The translations under genes and the position numbers were made by a program. From NCBI GenBank assembly GCA_028095005.1, contig CM051461.1:48596812-48660811 (forward strand): DNA of 64,000 bases, in the 5' to 3' direction. Origin of the DNA: Rhynchospora pubera. Taxonomy: Eukaryota > Streptophyta > Magnoliopsida > Poales > Cyperaceae. The notes below the pieces were generated by a model. That model saw only the letters and a program-made list of their open reading frames with translations. It was not told where the DNA came from and did no database searches. Below, piece after piece: positions 11,270-24,424 of this stretch (the first letter of the stretch is position 1; each line of letters opens with the position of its first letter).

Positions 11270-13070
11270 CTCGATCCGAAATAAATTTCTTTTATTGCTT
11301 CACAAGTTGCTATGTATTTTACTTTGGTGACGGAAACGGTTGTAATATTCCATTTAGAACACTTTCTAAACTTACAACACCACCTTTTAAGCAAAATATG
11401 TAGCTCAATCGTGATTACATCAATCCTTTGAAAAACTTTTATCAGTGTAACAACTTACACGAGATTTCTTTCATCTTAAGAGATGAAACATTATATCACT
11501 TTTTCTCATAAGATACTCGAGGATATCCTTGATTATCGTCCAAATGTGTCTCTCTTATATCCATTTGACAACAGTTTGTCATATCATTTGGATATTACAC
11601 ATTGGGGCATATGCATAAGTATGGCATACAAAATGAAACTCACAATGAAAGAATGCTTGAACTACTTCATGCCATGTGACGTACAGTTAGACATACTTTC
11701 TTGGAGTGTAACTTTCGTGTTTCTAGAACACTTCGTCAATATATGCATATTTGCTCAAACCTAACATCCATCATAATCTATCTTCATAGATTTGTTTCCT
11801 AGGATCAGGTGATTTCGCCCAAGTTCTCATTTGAGAAAGCATTCTCTAAAGAGATCTTGACAATGTTCATTTTTCTTAATGTTATTCCCAATTAATGAAT
11901 TGTTATCTTGAACAATACAAATAATACAATTATGCTCCCACTGAATATCTTGTTTATACAAGATACTTTTTGACGAAGCTCAACTCTTTGACTTCCTTGT
12001 CAAAACTTTTATTCCAATCTCCACAACACTTGCTTTAATCCATTAATGGATCCTTGAAGCATGCGTATGTTTTTAGCAATACATTAAATAAAACTTCGAT
12101 TTGTGTCAAATGCACAACATCTTCCTTCATTCATACGAAGAAGGCGGTTTTATGTGTTTTTCCATATATCAATATATATGAAATACAATTATTGCTAGAA
12201 TGATCTTTATTGACTTATACATAGCCACAAGCAAGAGGTTGTGCTTTGTACGTAGTCAATTAGTCATCGACTTAGACATAGCTACAAGCGAGAAGCCGCG
12301 CTTTGTACATAGTCGATTTGTTATCCATGTCGATCTTTCCTTTTGAAGATCTAAACGTTCTTGATGGATTGCTCCTTCATGAACATCAACCAAGGTCTAT
12401 ACCTTGTTGTTATACATGGATTGCACTTTAAATATCATATGAATTCAAAACATATATATGTGGAATCAGATCCTTCCATCGTTTCTTTGTTTATCAACGG
12501 ATTCTCATATGCTAAGTACGAGAATGTTGTGACAACCTATGCACCAAGCGGCTTAGGAAATCAACTTTCGTTGATCTTTTGTAGGATTGGTACTTGAGAT
12601 TCATGAACTACTTCCACAACGATTTGTTGAACGAGTTCTTGACTCCTCATATATTTCATGAGTTTCTCAAACATAATCAACTCGTGAGATGGTTGAGTCC
12701 TCATTAGAAGGAGCATACTATTAAACTTCTTTCAAAACAACTTGTGAATGAAGTTTCGCTCAACTCCCACTAAGTACCATGTATGGAGTGACAAGTTTCC
12801 CATAAGAGTACTTCTTGTAGTGACGCATAAACTATTTTAATGCTCACTTTACTCCCACTACTTCTTCTTGAGAATTTCAATTCATCAAAACTACATTATG
12901 ATTAGCAACAACTACTTTGTTCTTATCATATTCGTGGAAGTAGTGCCTTTTAATATAAAGCATCCTACAAATATATAGTGTCTTATTTGGTTTAAGCTTA
13001 AAAGTCCACAATACTTGAAATAAGCTTCTCAACACCAAATCTCGAGAAGTATTATACTTAGAGATCAAAA
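11270..13070 (-). pseudogene. Decayed copia pol: integrase end, RT, RNase H
   Basis: Broken frames on the minus strand still align by eye with copia pol in the correct order. Around 13068-12877 there is a GYYFY / ENKVFVAR-like tail of integrase. Around 12340-12250 is a KRKxDMD...YKARL-like RT entry. Around 12150-11990 is KTAF...EDV..TQ followed by a GLKQASRSWN-like block. Around 11950-11850 there is a degenerate LYVDDILLIGND block. Around 11400-11280 is an RNase H stretch resembling WKSSKQ..V..ST.EAEYIA. Stops and shifts occur every few dozen codons. The same decayed text is present in the copy at 367-2119. Confidence 0.75.
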
Positions 13071-16000
13071 TCTCCTAAGATATCTTCTTCAATAGACTTC
13101 GATGGAACATTATTCAGTGTAAACAATATTGTCCTCAAACATAATTCCTTAATACGAGTCGAATAAGTAAATTTGATTTATTACCGATCGAAATATACGA
13201 AATATTGTTCGATACCTCCATTCTTGGACATATTATTCCTCATGGAGCGAGTTGTGAAACCACTTTCATACTCTTTAGATAATATTTCAAATCATGTGAC
13301 TTAACTATTTATTTGCCACGATTAATTGTAAGACTTCCATTTTCTTGAACGGTCTTTTAAACTTCACTCTTGAACTCCTTTGAACTAGTCAAAAGGTTCA
13401 TACTTATACCTTATCAAATAGATATGTTAATATCTACAATGATCGTTGGTTAAGTAGTAAAGTATCAACAACCTTTCATTACACAAGTACTTATAGGTCT
13501 TTATACATCGATATGTATAAGTCCTAATTAGTTCACTTGTCCTTAAACCTTCATAGATTAAAGGCGCTTTTGTCATTTTAACAAACATGATTCGCATATC
13601 AACCGATTTGAAATCGAATTGAATTACGAGCTCTACGTTACGGAGACTCTGGTAATGCGATTCTCGTTTATGTATGTGACTAAGCGGTTATATATAACAT
13701 GAAAGTCAAATACTTTATGTCAAGTCTTATGCATCCTATTTGTCATTCAAAACTTGCTTATCTATTTCAAGCAAATTCAATCAAGATGCATGAAATCATA
13801 TAAACAAATCCAGAATAAAAGAACTTGTCTTTTATTAAACATAATCATCCATTTCATCGAATATGAAGTGGAGATGTTTTGAGAAGTTAGGATTAAGGTA
13901 TACAACTTTCAATTCCTAAACAAACTCTTAATAAAAATAACTCTACGTATTCAATGGTAATGACTTAGACGAACAAGTCATTGCCTATATGGAGTTTACT
14001 TTACATCTCTCGAACATTCTCTTATTCTTCATTGCTAACACATTTCGTCAAATGCGAGCATATGAACTAGTATCAAGTTACTAGTGTAAATTAGAGATAG
14101 TGAGATAATTTGAACGACAAATACACTTTAGGATTAAAACATTACAATCATGGTATTTCGGACAACCTTTCAAAATGTCTCCAATAAACGGCAAATGAAA
14201 CATCTCATGTGATACATAATCACAATCAAGAGTCTCGAAATTTCAACTCATACCTTGGCGAAGTATTTTTTGAATACTTAACCAATTACCTTTTTGCATC
14301 AACAAGTGTGCGAAGAAGGTAACATCATATCCTTTAATACTAGAAAGAGATTGTATGACAATATCAATAATCCTTGATATCGGAGATCAATATCTCTAGT
14401 TATCAATTAGCTACTTAAATCTTTCGACTTGTAAGCCAATGAAACGTTCATGTATAAAAGAAGAATCTCTTTATCAACTCATACTCTTTATACTCGATCA
14501 TAAATGATGGAGTTAATATCTACTTTCTCCAAGAACACTTTCTTGAGTAAGTGGATAAGAGCGTACGAGTTAAATCTAGTCCATATGAATTCTCTAATTC
14601 AAAGGTCTAGAAATTTCAAATGAGGATATTAGCCATACGCTTTATTGAATAACTTTTCGCCAAAAGTCAATCAATCATTGCGTTTCTACGTTCGGGTAGT
14701 TTGAGGAAAGTTTTGGGAATTGACATACTCAAATTTCTTTTCACTAAGATCGTGTCTTAGGAAGCGGTATTACTTCTTTAAGTAAATACTTTTAGAAACG
14801 AGTTTGTTAATTTTTCAAAGATTTATCGCAACAAAATCAACAACTTTAACATCTATAACAAAATCAATTTAAGGTCATTTAGTTTATGCAATTGTTTTAT
14901 TTATAACAAATAAAACTCCCACTACATTTATTTAATGTCCCAAATGTAGTTGGTTTTCCAAAATCCCGGTTTTCATCAAGTAGAGCCTGCTATGGCACGT
15001 CACCCTACTTAATTAGACAAGGTAGGTTCTCCAACCAATCATATCGTTCTATATGATTCTTGGTTTGTGAATATCTAAGTATATTTACAAACTTCGCCCC
15101 GATGTCCAAACTCTAGTTGGGTCCATCGAAAAGTAACCTCTCACTATTTGCTCCTTGCAAATCTTAGCTATTTGCACCCCGACTACCGAATTGGCAACCA
15201 TGACGTCCGCTTGGGCGGACCGCGCCATGAGTGACAATCGGCGTGAAGGGGATAGAGAGAAGGAGGGCGATTTCACTTATTCGTTTTTAGTTTTGGGACT
15301 AACAAATCATATGACACTTGTTTGGTGGTCGTGTAAGCATACACCCATACCTAGCCTATGACAATTCATAGCAATCACAAGCAATCACATATAAGCATCT
15401 CATAGTTGTGGGTTTGTATGGCTCCCGCTTGCATTAGTTTCGCCACATCGTCCATGGAGCAAAACTAATCTAATCCTTGTCCCTCCCACTAAATTCTATA
15501 AGGATCTAAATCCTATATAAAATAAAGGTACAAAATACATGTGAAAACATCATATTCCCATCCTAACCTTAGGGGTATGCAAGCCTCACAAGTTACATAA
15601 AAATTAATCAACAAATTAATTAATTAATGGCACCAAAGGCCGCATTACAAACATTCACACATGCATTCAAATACAACCACAAGGCATTGAGTCTTGAGCC
15701 ATACTAAACCCACTATCCACCTTCAAAACAAAGTTAGCACATACAAGCACTTTGTTTCCAATTAACGATTTTCAAGCATCTTTGCGTATCGTTTGCTATA
15801 AGTAAATTCCGTGTACAAATTCTCAATTTTAAACAACCAAACTTGTTTAAATTCATTTAGAAAGTTCTTTCAACATCCCATAACTGAAAGGAGATCAAAC
15901 AAGGAGTTTTCTAATTAATTTCAACTAGTTTGAATACTTAGAAAAACAGTAATTTACCAAAAACGTAACTAATGGAATCCTACAAAAATAACAGTTTTCG

Positions 16001-16954
16001 GTCTCCAAAAATTCTCAAATAAATTACTTAAGCTCCTTATCATAGTTGTGACTACCAGTAAAAATTTCAAGAAGAGATCTTAAACCATCTGGGAGAATCA
16101 AAAATGACAAATCTCTTACAAGTGCACGAAACACCGTTATGAGATTTTCAGCTTATCTTCTCAACCATTTGGTCTGTTAGACCACCTTCTATCCCGTTTT
16201 TATATATACAATATACATAGAAAAACTTGTTTAGACTACAGGCTATCCATTCATGAAAAGAAAACAACCAAGTTCAGTTCAATAATATTAAGTTACATGC
16301 TAGACAATCAACAAATTCTGTACTGGAACAGACTGTCGATCGAAATGTTTTAACCTAGTTGAAGGTCCAAACTTCCACGAAAAATTATTAAATTAATTTT
16401 CCTGGAATCCTAACTCAAATTAGAACAACTCCATTTAAACAGAAGTTTTAAAGGAGTTCTCAGTTGGTACAGTTTATTAGAACAATCGATTTGCTCAACA
16501 AACTGGATCTGACAAGATCTTCTTTTTCATACTTGAAAACCCACAAATTAATATGAGTCATGCAACAATTTATATATGCTCAGAAAGAGCTTCAAGTCCT
16601 CTTTAAATCTAGCCATAGAACACTGGTACTTATATTCAAAATATAAATCTTTCAAGCCATTCAAACAGGACAGTGCGAGCAGAAACTGGTTCTGCGCACT
16701 GTCGCCGTTTTATTCACAATAAATCTATACTAATTCAGAAAAATGTGAATCCAACGCCAAAAGAATCAAAATCCAAAGATCTACAACTTTCATGTAGATG
16801 GAAAAAACTTCCAGAGAACTTATCAAAGCGAAAAATGCGAAACAACACAGAAAATACCATTTCCAGACAGCAAACAAACGCATCATCTCTACTAATCCGT
16901 TAATTAGCCAATTTCTCTTAATTAAGTGTCAAAATAGCTTAAGTACGACCATGT
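13071..16954 (-). other. Retrotransposon internal region, gag/protease area
   Basis: This should hold the untranslated leader, gag, protease and the first part of integrase. I could not recognise a zinc knuckle or a protease motif, and the open frames are short. Around 15090-15330 the composition is GC-richer. It is either a decayed gag region or non-coding filler. Confidence 0.45.
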
Positions 16955-16966
16955 GCTCTGATACCA
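16955..16966 (-). other. Primer-binding site, initiator tRNA-Met
   Basis: The minus strand reads TGGTATCAGAGC, the standard plant copia site complementary to the 3' end of initiator tRNA-Met. One base separates it from the LTR. It fixes the element orientation as minus. Confidence 0.93.
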
Positions 16967-16967
16967 C

Positions 16968-18730
16968 TGTTAGGAAATTGCCCAATTTTAATTTTGTGAC
17001 TAATTACTATTAATTAATCCAATTAAAACATAAGCAACACGAGATCTAGTACTTTAAGCAATAGACACAAAGAGAAAGAGGAGAAATCGATACCTCCCGC
17101 GAAATTGTATTCGCGGGGCTCGACCAAGGCATGGGAATCGATGGCGTGCCTTCTCCACCGTCTCCACCACGTCTCGTAACCGCCCTCGAGTCCACCAAGG
17201 AGGATTAATCACGTTCTACAAGGTACGTGCTAGCATACCCAAAGAACAATCCTAATCCCTATGGTTTTCTCTCTTGCATCAATCAACAACCTTGATTTAG
17301 TGGAGAGAAAATAGCTCAACACATGAGCAAATAAGAGGGAGAGAGGAGGAAGGTGGCGGCCTAGAATGGGAGGAAGAGAGGAGAGAGAAAAGTCTAGGTG
17401 GAGGCTCTCATAAGTGGTCCTTATATAGAGCACAAAACCTAATTGACCTCTTGCATAATTACAACTATGCCATCCCACCTACCACCATAATGGGCAGCCA
17501 CGAAATGGGCCTTTATGGGCCATTAAACCCCTTCATTTGGACCATTAATTCATATAATTAAGGTCCCTCAACTTTGCTCTTTAATTGGGCTATATATTTG
17601 CTATTTAAATAACGGCCCAATTAATCAATATAACCATTTATATTGATAAGTGTTGAACTAAATTAATTATTAACTCATTAATAATTATTTTAGGATTAGT
17701 TAATGCATTAATTTATTTCTATATGATCCATTGACTTAATTAATTATAACGGTTCGCAACGGTATATAATTAATTAATCAATCTTATCATATTTCCACAG
17801 AACTTACTGCTGTGAATAAATAAATAATGCACTGTGTGATTAATGTCCTATTTGTGTGACCCTTTGAGGATTTATGCTATGTTGGCCATGGAATTAAATC
17901 GTTATTTAATTCCAATAATCATAAGTGGTATCTAGCAACACGTTATGATTCCCAATTCGCATAAATAGTGTACTGCTACAATATTTCAATCCTGCATAAG
18001 AGAATAAATATGTTTCTCTATTTTGATTCTTATGTCTCACGATATCATCGTATAATCCAAGATAGGAATGTGTCATTCTTGCAGATTATACGTTTCTTGA
18101 TCTAGAGTTGATCGCTTAGTTGCGCGCATACGATCCAACTCCATCAAGGGGCCCAAACAAATATCGTCACTCACTAAGTGAATTAATGAGGGACATACGG
18201 TTTTCTTGACGATTAGCTTTTCCCCGCACAATTCAAGAGAACGTAAATCAAGTCCGTATAGCAGCCCTTAACGGGAATCAGCGGTAGACGAGATTTATAG
18301 AACCTATTCTCATGTGGAAAAGATAATCATCTCAAACTTAGAATCAAAATCATAACGAAATAAACAATGACACATAACACAATCCATATGTTTATTTCGT
18401 TGGGTCAAGTCCTGTACTATGTTCCATAACATATACATATGCAATTAAGTTGGTAACTCTTTACCTATGATTTGTAGAACTTAATCATCACTTAACTTGC
18501 ATACTAATCTTATCTGATAATTAATGTTCCTTGTTAATTATCAAGATTATGGACCGTTTAGATTTATTATTGTCATTCTAAAGAATGATCCACAGAGATC
18601 TACAATTCAGATCCTCAACCTGAATGATCTGTCAATAATAAACCTAGGAACAGATGATAAAATATCATCCATAACATAAACTATATAATTAAGTCATTAA
18701 ATTATTGACTTCTAGGACATAACTCCAACA
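16968..18730 (-). repeat. 5' LTR (right copy in the window)
   Basis: A 1763-bp partner of 9102-10868, immediately after the primer-binding site and ending at the TTTAC target duplication. The 4-bp length difference from the other LTR is explained by a single small indel. Confidence 0.95.
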
Positions 18731-18735
18731 TTTAC

Positions 18736-19283
18736 CACTATGAATAGTGACCTTGTGCACGAACACCTCATAATTGAAGTATATAATACCTTTCCTCAAT
18801 GTGGATGCCTATCCACTAAGATGGATACAAAAAGAAAGCCTTTATATGTGTACGCGACTGTTTTATTATGTATAGTACATTTATTTCTTTTCTTTTCCTT
18901 TTTTTCTATAATAAGTTTGCGTTTGTTGTATCTTCCAATCATGAATTAGTGGTGCTGATCATCCACCAATGATAGGTTATCCTTTTGCTTTGCAATTGTT
19001 GTTGAATACTTTGAACGATAGATTGATATGTGAACACCCTTTTGGAGTAATCGCAAGTGTACCCTTGCCAAATTACAAAATATCACCTGTATAAATTATG
19101 TGTGTTCAGTTTCACCAGAAACTTGCCTAGTGTACAAAATTAAATGAGTAGATTTCGCTTTTAAGGTGTACTTGAGACAATTCCAATGTTCTTCAGGTGC
19201 ATAAATGAAAAGTTCCAAAAAGTGTTTTTAGTCTCAAGGCAGCAACTTTCCTTCAAGTGCTCATCCTGCCATTTGACTACCCT
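18736..19283. other. Unique spacer, no gene seen
   Basis: The continuation of the native BRI1 downstream sequence after the retrotransposon. No coding or RNA feature is recognised. The ACTACCCT at 19276-19283 is a target duplication of the next element. Confidence 0.45.
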
Positions 19284-19601
19284 TATGCCTGTCAAACGTG
19301 TTAAAAAAACACGGAACGGTATGAAACCGTTTCCGTTTCGTTTACAAATGCGGTATAAACAACCATTTCGTTAACCGTTCCGTTTACGAAACGGCATAGA
19401 ATTCCGTTTCGTTAACCGTGCCACTTTAGAAAATACACATGTAACGGTTTGAAATGAGACTGAAACGGTCGAAACGATACAATCTAGTGTTCCGTCTACC
19501 GTTTCGTTTCAGTAAACGGAACATTTCAGCGTTTCGTGATTCGTTTCGTTTCACAGTGAAACGTGGTGGCAAACGGTAACGGCCTACCGTTGACAGGCCT
19601 A
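19284..19601. mobile_element. hAT-type MITE, 8-bp target duplication
   Basis: A 318-bp insertion flanked by ACTACCCT at 19276-19283 and 19602-19609. The inverted ends share GCCTGTCAA. Inside are many degenerate short repeats of ACGGAACG and GTTTCGTTT type on both strands. An 8-bp duplication fits the hAT superfamily. There is no coding capacity. Confidence 0.72.
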
Positions 19602-19609
19602 ACTACCCT

Positions 19610-21796
19610 CTACTCCATGTGCACTTCCCAATTGGAAAACCACAAACTCCCTTTGTTTAAAGGACAAGTGCCATAAACCCTAGGAGAAGGTCTCCAGTCA
19701 CCTTCAGTTTTTTGAGGCAATTTTTCTATGTCACCAAACCTGATAATGAACAGCAAAATCCAGCCAGACCCAATCAGGGACTGACACAAGTGCCCTGTTT
19801 CCATGTGAGAGTGCATGGCTCTTTAGTATTTGTGGGGACCACTTTAAGGGTCAGTGGGACCTTGTAATTTTTTAGTGAGCATGCACTGTAAGTGCATTTT
19901 TATGTCTCCTGTTACATCTCAAGCCCTAAAATAGCTGGCCTTGCCACCATACAGAAGTTATGATTTAGATCCATCAATTTTACATCAATAACGGAGAATT
20001 GGAGGTTTTGTTCTGACATGTCTAATAGTGAAGAATAGCCAGTGATTAAAATACAAGTTGTGTCAGAATTTACATTAGACATATTAATGAAATACACAAG
20101 AGAAGTTGTTTTAAGATACACAAAACAAATTTTCAATTTATGCTGAGCTCACTAGAATAATTGAAGGTTAACCGAAAGTTTAAGCAAAATATATTTTGTG
20201 AAGGCTTCCTGACAGTGGAGCTCTCCAGCACTTAAAATGTGGAGAGGAACACAACATAAAAAATTAATTGGCTCTTTGTTAAGACTCCGATGGAGCTGGT
20301 CAAAGGTTCCATCCAAAGCAATTTGGCATCTATCTAAATATATTAATTTCCTTATGATAAGTAACATGGGTTGGAGCTCATTAATAGATATTATATTTCC
20401 CTAAGTTATATTATAGCCATATCCAACTCTTTCTGTCTCCCATTTTTCATTAAAATAAGTGCGCCATGCGAACGTAGCGTGCATTTTCTCATTCTTGGAC
20501 TATGGAATCTTAATATTAAAAGAGTGATCAGAGACAAGTTTGAGCGGCATTTTCTACTTTTCATACTTTACACACTTTTGTTTATATTTGCAAATGGGCA
20601 TTTCTGTTTAATTATCTTCTGTTTAATAGTAGTAGAATTCAACTATTTTATTTTCATAATTTTGTTCTTTAGTTTTGGTTGTTTTGCTTGCCTTGGCGCC
20701 TTGCATTAATATAACCCCAATGATGGGATCACTAGTCACTACTTCGTAATAACTAAAATAAGAAAACTTTCTTTTGCATCATGCAAAGATTGTGGATATG
20801 TGGAAAAGCAAGCATTTCTTTTTCCTTTTTATTTTATCACAAAGCACTGTCGGTTCAACGTCATCAGCACTATTGTAATTAAAAGGAAACACTATTGTAA
20901 TTATATGCAAATTGTTCAGAATAGTTTCCGATTGCTTAACCGAACAAACAATAAATTTAGTTATATTTATACCAAATAGGCAAATACTATTCATGTACAC
21001 TACAATATATGGAAAGTGCAAGTCGTGCATGTCAATTATTACTAGGACGTCCTCAATTCTTATTTATGCACTTATTATAACTTATAAGGTGGCGGTGATC
21101 ATAATAAAATAAACATAAATTTAAGATTAGCTATTGGCCGATCAAAATCAAGCCCTAATCTCAAATGAACATAGTCCCCTCCCCCCTAATGCTATCTGTA
21201 AGTTTTGTTTGGCATCTACTAATGTGTATTTAAGAGTCAGAATAGCGAGAAAAATACTATTTCGTTATTAATTTGCGGAATATCACTACTTTAAGTGTTA
21301 TATATATATTTGTGTTCATCAATAAATTTTAGTTACTAAATTGTCAACATCTTATCATAATTACGATTATTCCTCACACATATATTCATCTATATCCATA
21401 TAAAGATCAAATATCTCACGAGAAATGAACCAAGAAAAGAGTCATTTAGTTTTGGGGCTATAGTTTATCTGTTTGTTTTCAACATTTCTATTGACTTAAA
21501 TCAAAACGTAAATAATCTTGTCATTGGAGATGGAACGCAAATGGAAGTTTTCGCAAATAGTGAATGTGCACATGAGTATGTCAGGTCATAGAGCTACATT
21601 TTAAATTGGCTTATGAATATAAAAAACACATGTAAAATAAAAAAAAAATGTTTGTTTGATTTCTACTCTTCAACATATGACTGACACTATAATTTATCCT
21701 TTCTATTTTGACTTAATTTAAAAAGCTCACTATATATCATATTTACAGGATGAAGTTTCAATATGATAAAAACTATTCAAAATTTAATCGGGCAAA
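19610..21796. other. Gene-free stretch
   Basis: Mixed composition. 19610-19860 and 20150-20360 are less AT-rich and resemble transcribed UTR-like sequence, but no frame matches a known family and no splice-bounded exon series is visible. The rest is AT-rich. Confidence 0.4.
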
Positions 21797-21804
21797 TGAC
21801 AGAG

Positions 21805-22229
21805 CAGGGGCGGATCCAGGATTGGAGAACAGGGTACGTAGGCCGAATTGTCGAGGTCGACTTCAACTAGATATTAGTAATTTGAAATTTCAATAGTAGA
21901 ATAGGCCACATACATTAGATAACCAAATTACCACTGTATTTTTAACATTTTAACACTAAAAATAATTTTCGCAGCGTAGGCCAGGCCTATGCCTGCCGGG
22001 AGCGTATCCTCTGGATGGTTGTTATTCAACCATCCAGTGGACGTCTTTCGATACGAGCCGTCTGATTTAATCTAAAAGGTTAGATTTTTTCAGGCCTATC
22101 AATCTTAGTATCATGCACGGGGCATTTATAGCCATTGAGATTAAATCAGACGACTGAGATCGAACCATCCACTGGATGGCCATCCAGAGGATGCGAATTC
22201 ATGCCTGCCCCCTCCTATATCCGCCCCTG
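21805..22229. mobile_element. Non-autonomous hAT element with a nested insertion
   Basis: The ends are CAGGGGCGGAT and its inverted copy ATCCGCCCCTG. Perfect 8-bp target duplications TGACAGAG lie at 21797-21804 and 22230-22237. Of its 425 bp, 203 plus one 9-bp duplication belong to a younger element inserted at 21998-22200. There is no transposase frame. Confidence 0.92.
21998..22200. mobile_element. Mutator-like MITE nested in the hAT element
   Basis: A 203-bp element flanked by perfect 9-bp direct repeats ATGCCTGCC (21989-21997 and 22201-22209). The terminal inverted repeats share ATCCTCTGGATGG, with further inverted matches ATCCA(G/C)TGGA inside. A 9-bp duplication is typical of Mutator-like elements. 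Confidence 0.88.
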
Positions 22230-22237
22230 TGACAGAG

Positions 22238-23185
22238 TAATACAATATAGTGTGATTAGAATTAGGCACCAAAAGAGTGAATAGCAGATGGAACTCTTAA
22301 TTTATATTGACCATGGAGAGGACATGTAGGGTCACCTTGGGACAGAGTTATCATGGCCTATTCACTAATATCTACATCTCATTTAATGCGTTTGTGGTTC
22401 AGAACACCAGCACAGAACAACCAATTAGTACAGCTAGTTTCTCGTTTATGGCTGCTACATTTGAAAAGTTCTTGTGTCAAGAGATGATTGCTTTTCAGGC
22501 TTTTTATGCAGTCCCTGTATTCAAACAAATTTAAGTAATATTTTTGAAAGTTTGTGGTTCTATTATTTTCGTATGGTCACAGTTGGCATTTTATTCATTT
22601 TTTGTTTTCTTTTGGGAATGATCATTCCCTATTTATTGATCTACGTGGGGGAATAATTTCTAATTTACAGCATATCGATCTACTCGATAATAGCCGGCGA
22701 ATATTTATTAAAATAAGGAATGTGTCTCTTACTTTTGGATTGTCGTCTATCGAACTTAAATGTAATGTGAAAACCGGCTAGTTTTTTTTGGAAGAATTGA
22801 CAGTGGCTGTCAATTGAAAAAAAAAAACCGGCTAGTTATTCATCCAATTTAAACAATTATTCAACATTATTGCAACTTCAGTGTTATCACATGATGTTTA
22901 AATTGTATTAATTTTTTGATATATGGATATAATTTAGTATCGGGATTGATAACGATTATTTCCTAGAATTTCTCAATCATATCAGACGAGTTTTAGTCAG
23001 CAATTCGTACTGATCGAGGACGGGTTGTCTTCATTTTTTCCCTTTTCGTTTTTGAAATAGTTTTCAGTATTTTTTTCTCTTTCATCATCCACTCCGTTTT
23101 TGGAATCTCAATCTCTATTATCCACCCTATCATCCAGAAGGTATCCTCCTACATCTATGTCATAGTTTTGTATTATTATTTAGGT
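22238..23185. other. Gene-free stretch with a small hairpin
   Basis: No gene recognised. Near 22794-22815 AATTGACAG and CTGTCAATT form a short hairpin. It is flanked by two direct copies of ACCGGCTAGTT (near 22772 and 22828), as if a roughly 45-bp element had inserted. Confidence 0.45.
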
Positions 23186-23590
23186 AAATGTTAATTGTCC
23201 TAGTATTGTATGCTAATTGTCTTAATTTCAGAACAATTAGTATTATTTTTCAAACATAGTTAGTGCTACTGTTCGGGTAAAATGCTAATTGTCCTAGTTT
23301 TGTATACTAATTATCTTAATTTTGTATGCTAATTGTCTTGATTTTGTATTTAAATGTCCTAGTGTCCAAGACAGTTAGTATTATTATTCGGGTAAATTTT
23401 ATTAGTCCTAATTTTGAAGTTAATCGTTCTAATTTTGTATACTAATTGTCCTGATAAAAATATTAATTATCCTTGAAAAAAATAGTAATTGTCCTAGACA
23501 AAAAGTTAATTGTCCAAAAAAAAAGTTAATTGCCCTGAAAAAATTGAGAAAAAGTTAATTGTTCAAAAAAAAATGAGTAGATGTAAAAAA
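23186..23590. repeat. Degenerate minisatellite, ~20-bp unit
   Basis: Many imperfect copies of a unit like TTAATTGTCCTAATTTTGTA are seen, decaying on the right to AAAAAGTTAATTGTCC. A G12 run lies just beyond, at 23623-23634. Function unknown. Confidence 0.7.
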
Positions 23591-24089
23591 AAAATAGAAT
23601 ACGCTCTGGATATATACTAATTGGGGGGGGGGGGTAGAGGAGAATTATGTAGGCACTAGATGGATAATTAAAGATGACATAAATGAAACTAGTTAATTAA
23701 TGAAGATACCGAACAAATTTTTTAAAATAAAAAATTAAACGCGTCTCTAGAAGATGATGAGATGATGAAATCTATAGAATGGTGTGAAGTAATTCCGATT
23801 TATAACGTAAAAATAAACATCTATAATTAGTGTATTAATTTTTTTTCCGAAGGCTTAGTGTATGAATTGTTAACGACGCACAATTGTCGAGTGGGAATGT
23901 CTAAAAAGCGTGAGACAGAATTATTCTATAGTTCTTATTTATAAAAAAAAATAATATATAGTTACTTACATCATCATTATAAAACAATATAAAATTAGGT
24001 TACTATTTAAAGATTTTATATTCCATTGTGCCATTGATTGGTTACATAGACGTGTGTATTTGAACAAGTCTATTCATGAATAAGCTTTA

Positions 24090-24290
24090 TTGCGTGTTTG
24101 GATGTGGAGTGAATAAGAAATAAGAAATTTGAGCTTATTCATAGTTTAGGTTTTCTTTATTAATGTGTTGTTTGCTTTCATGCAGATAGAACTTATTCGC
24201 GAATAGGCTTATTCAAAATCAAACCAAACACATACGGACTCTAGATATGAATAAGTCTAAATTTCTTATTCTTATTCACTCCGTATCTTT
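24090..24290. mobile_element. MITE-like inverted-repeat element
   Basis: Arms of about 40 bp contain GTGAATAAGAA..AAGAAATTT on the left and its inverse on the right. The ends resemble the GTGTTTGGATG-type ends of other MITEs here. Exact borders and target duplication are unclear. Confidence 0.45.
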
Positions 24291-24424
24291 AACAACAAAT
24301 ATTCGATCTATAACTTAATAAGAAGAAAATGAAAAAAGAAAACTAAACTATACAGTATCTAATGCATGAATTTACACATATATATTACATAATCGACATT
24401 AAGGCCAATTTTAATGATGTTGAA

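Larger units (their letters stand above)
9102..18730 (-). mobile_element. Complete Ty1/copia-type LTR retrotransposon, pol decayed
   Basis: A 9629-bp element flanked by TTTAC at 9097-9101 and 18731-18735. On the minus strand it reads 5' LTR (18730-16968), primer-binding site complementary to initiator tRNA-Met (16966-16955), a 6.1-kb internal region, a purine tract (10879-10869) and 3' LTR (10868-9102). The LTRs start TGTTGGAG and end CTAACA in sense. They differ by only about two substitutions and one 4-base indel that I could find, which points to a very recent insertion. The internal region still shows copia-order integrase, RT and RNase H pieces but has many stops and cannot encode a polyprotein. 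It was therefore probably moved by enzymes supplied in trans. Confidence 0.95.

Noticed and set aside
10869..15500. Recurring CTCCCAC motif (AGTGGGAG in sense) as a regulatory repeat
   Set aside because: One copy is the purine tract and another lies in the decayed RT region, where such a word is expected from coding text. No regular spacing was seen.
20371..20709. Hydrophobic 112-codon plus-strand frame
   Set aside because: AT-rich codons give spurious Phe/Leu/Ile strings. There is no family match and no gene context.
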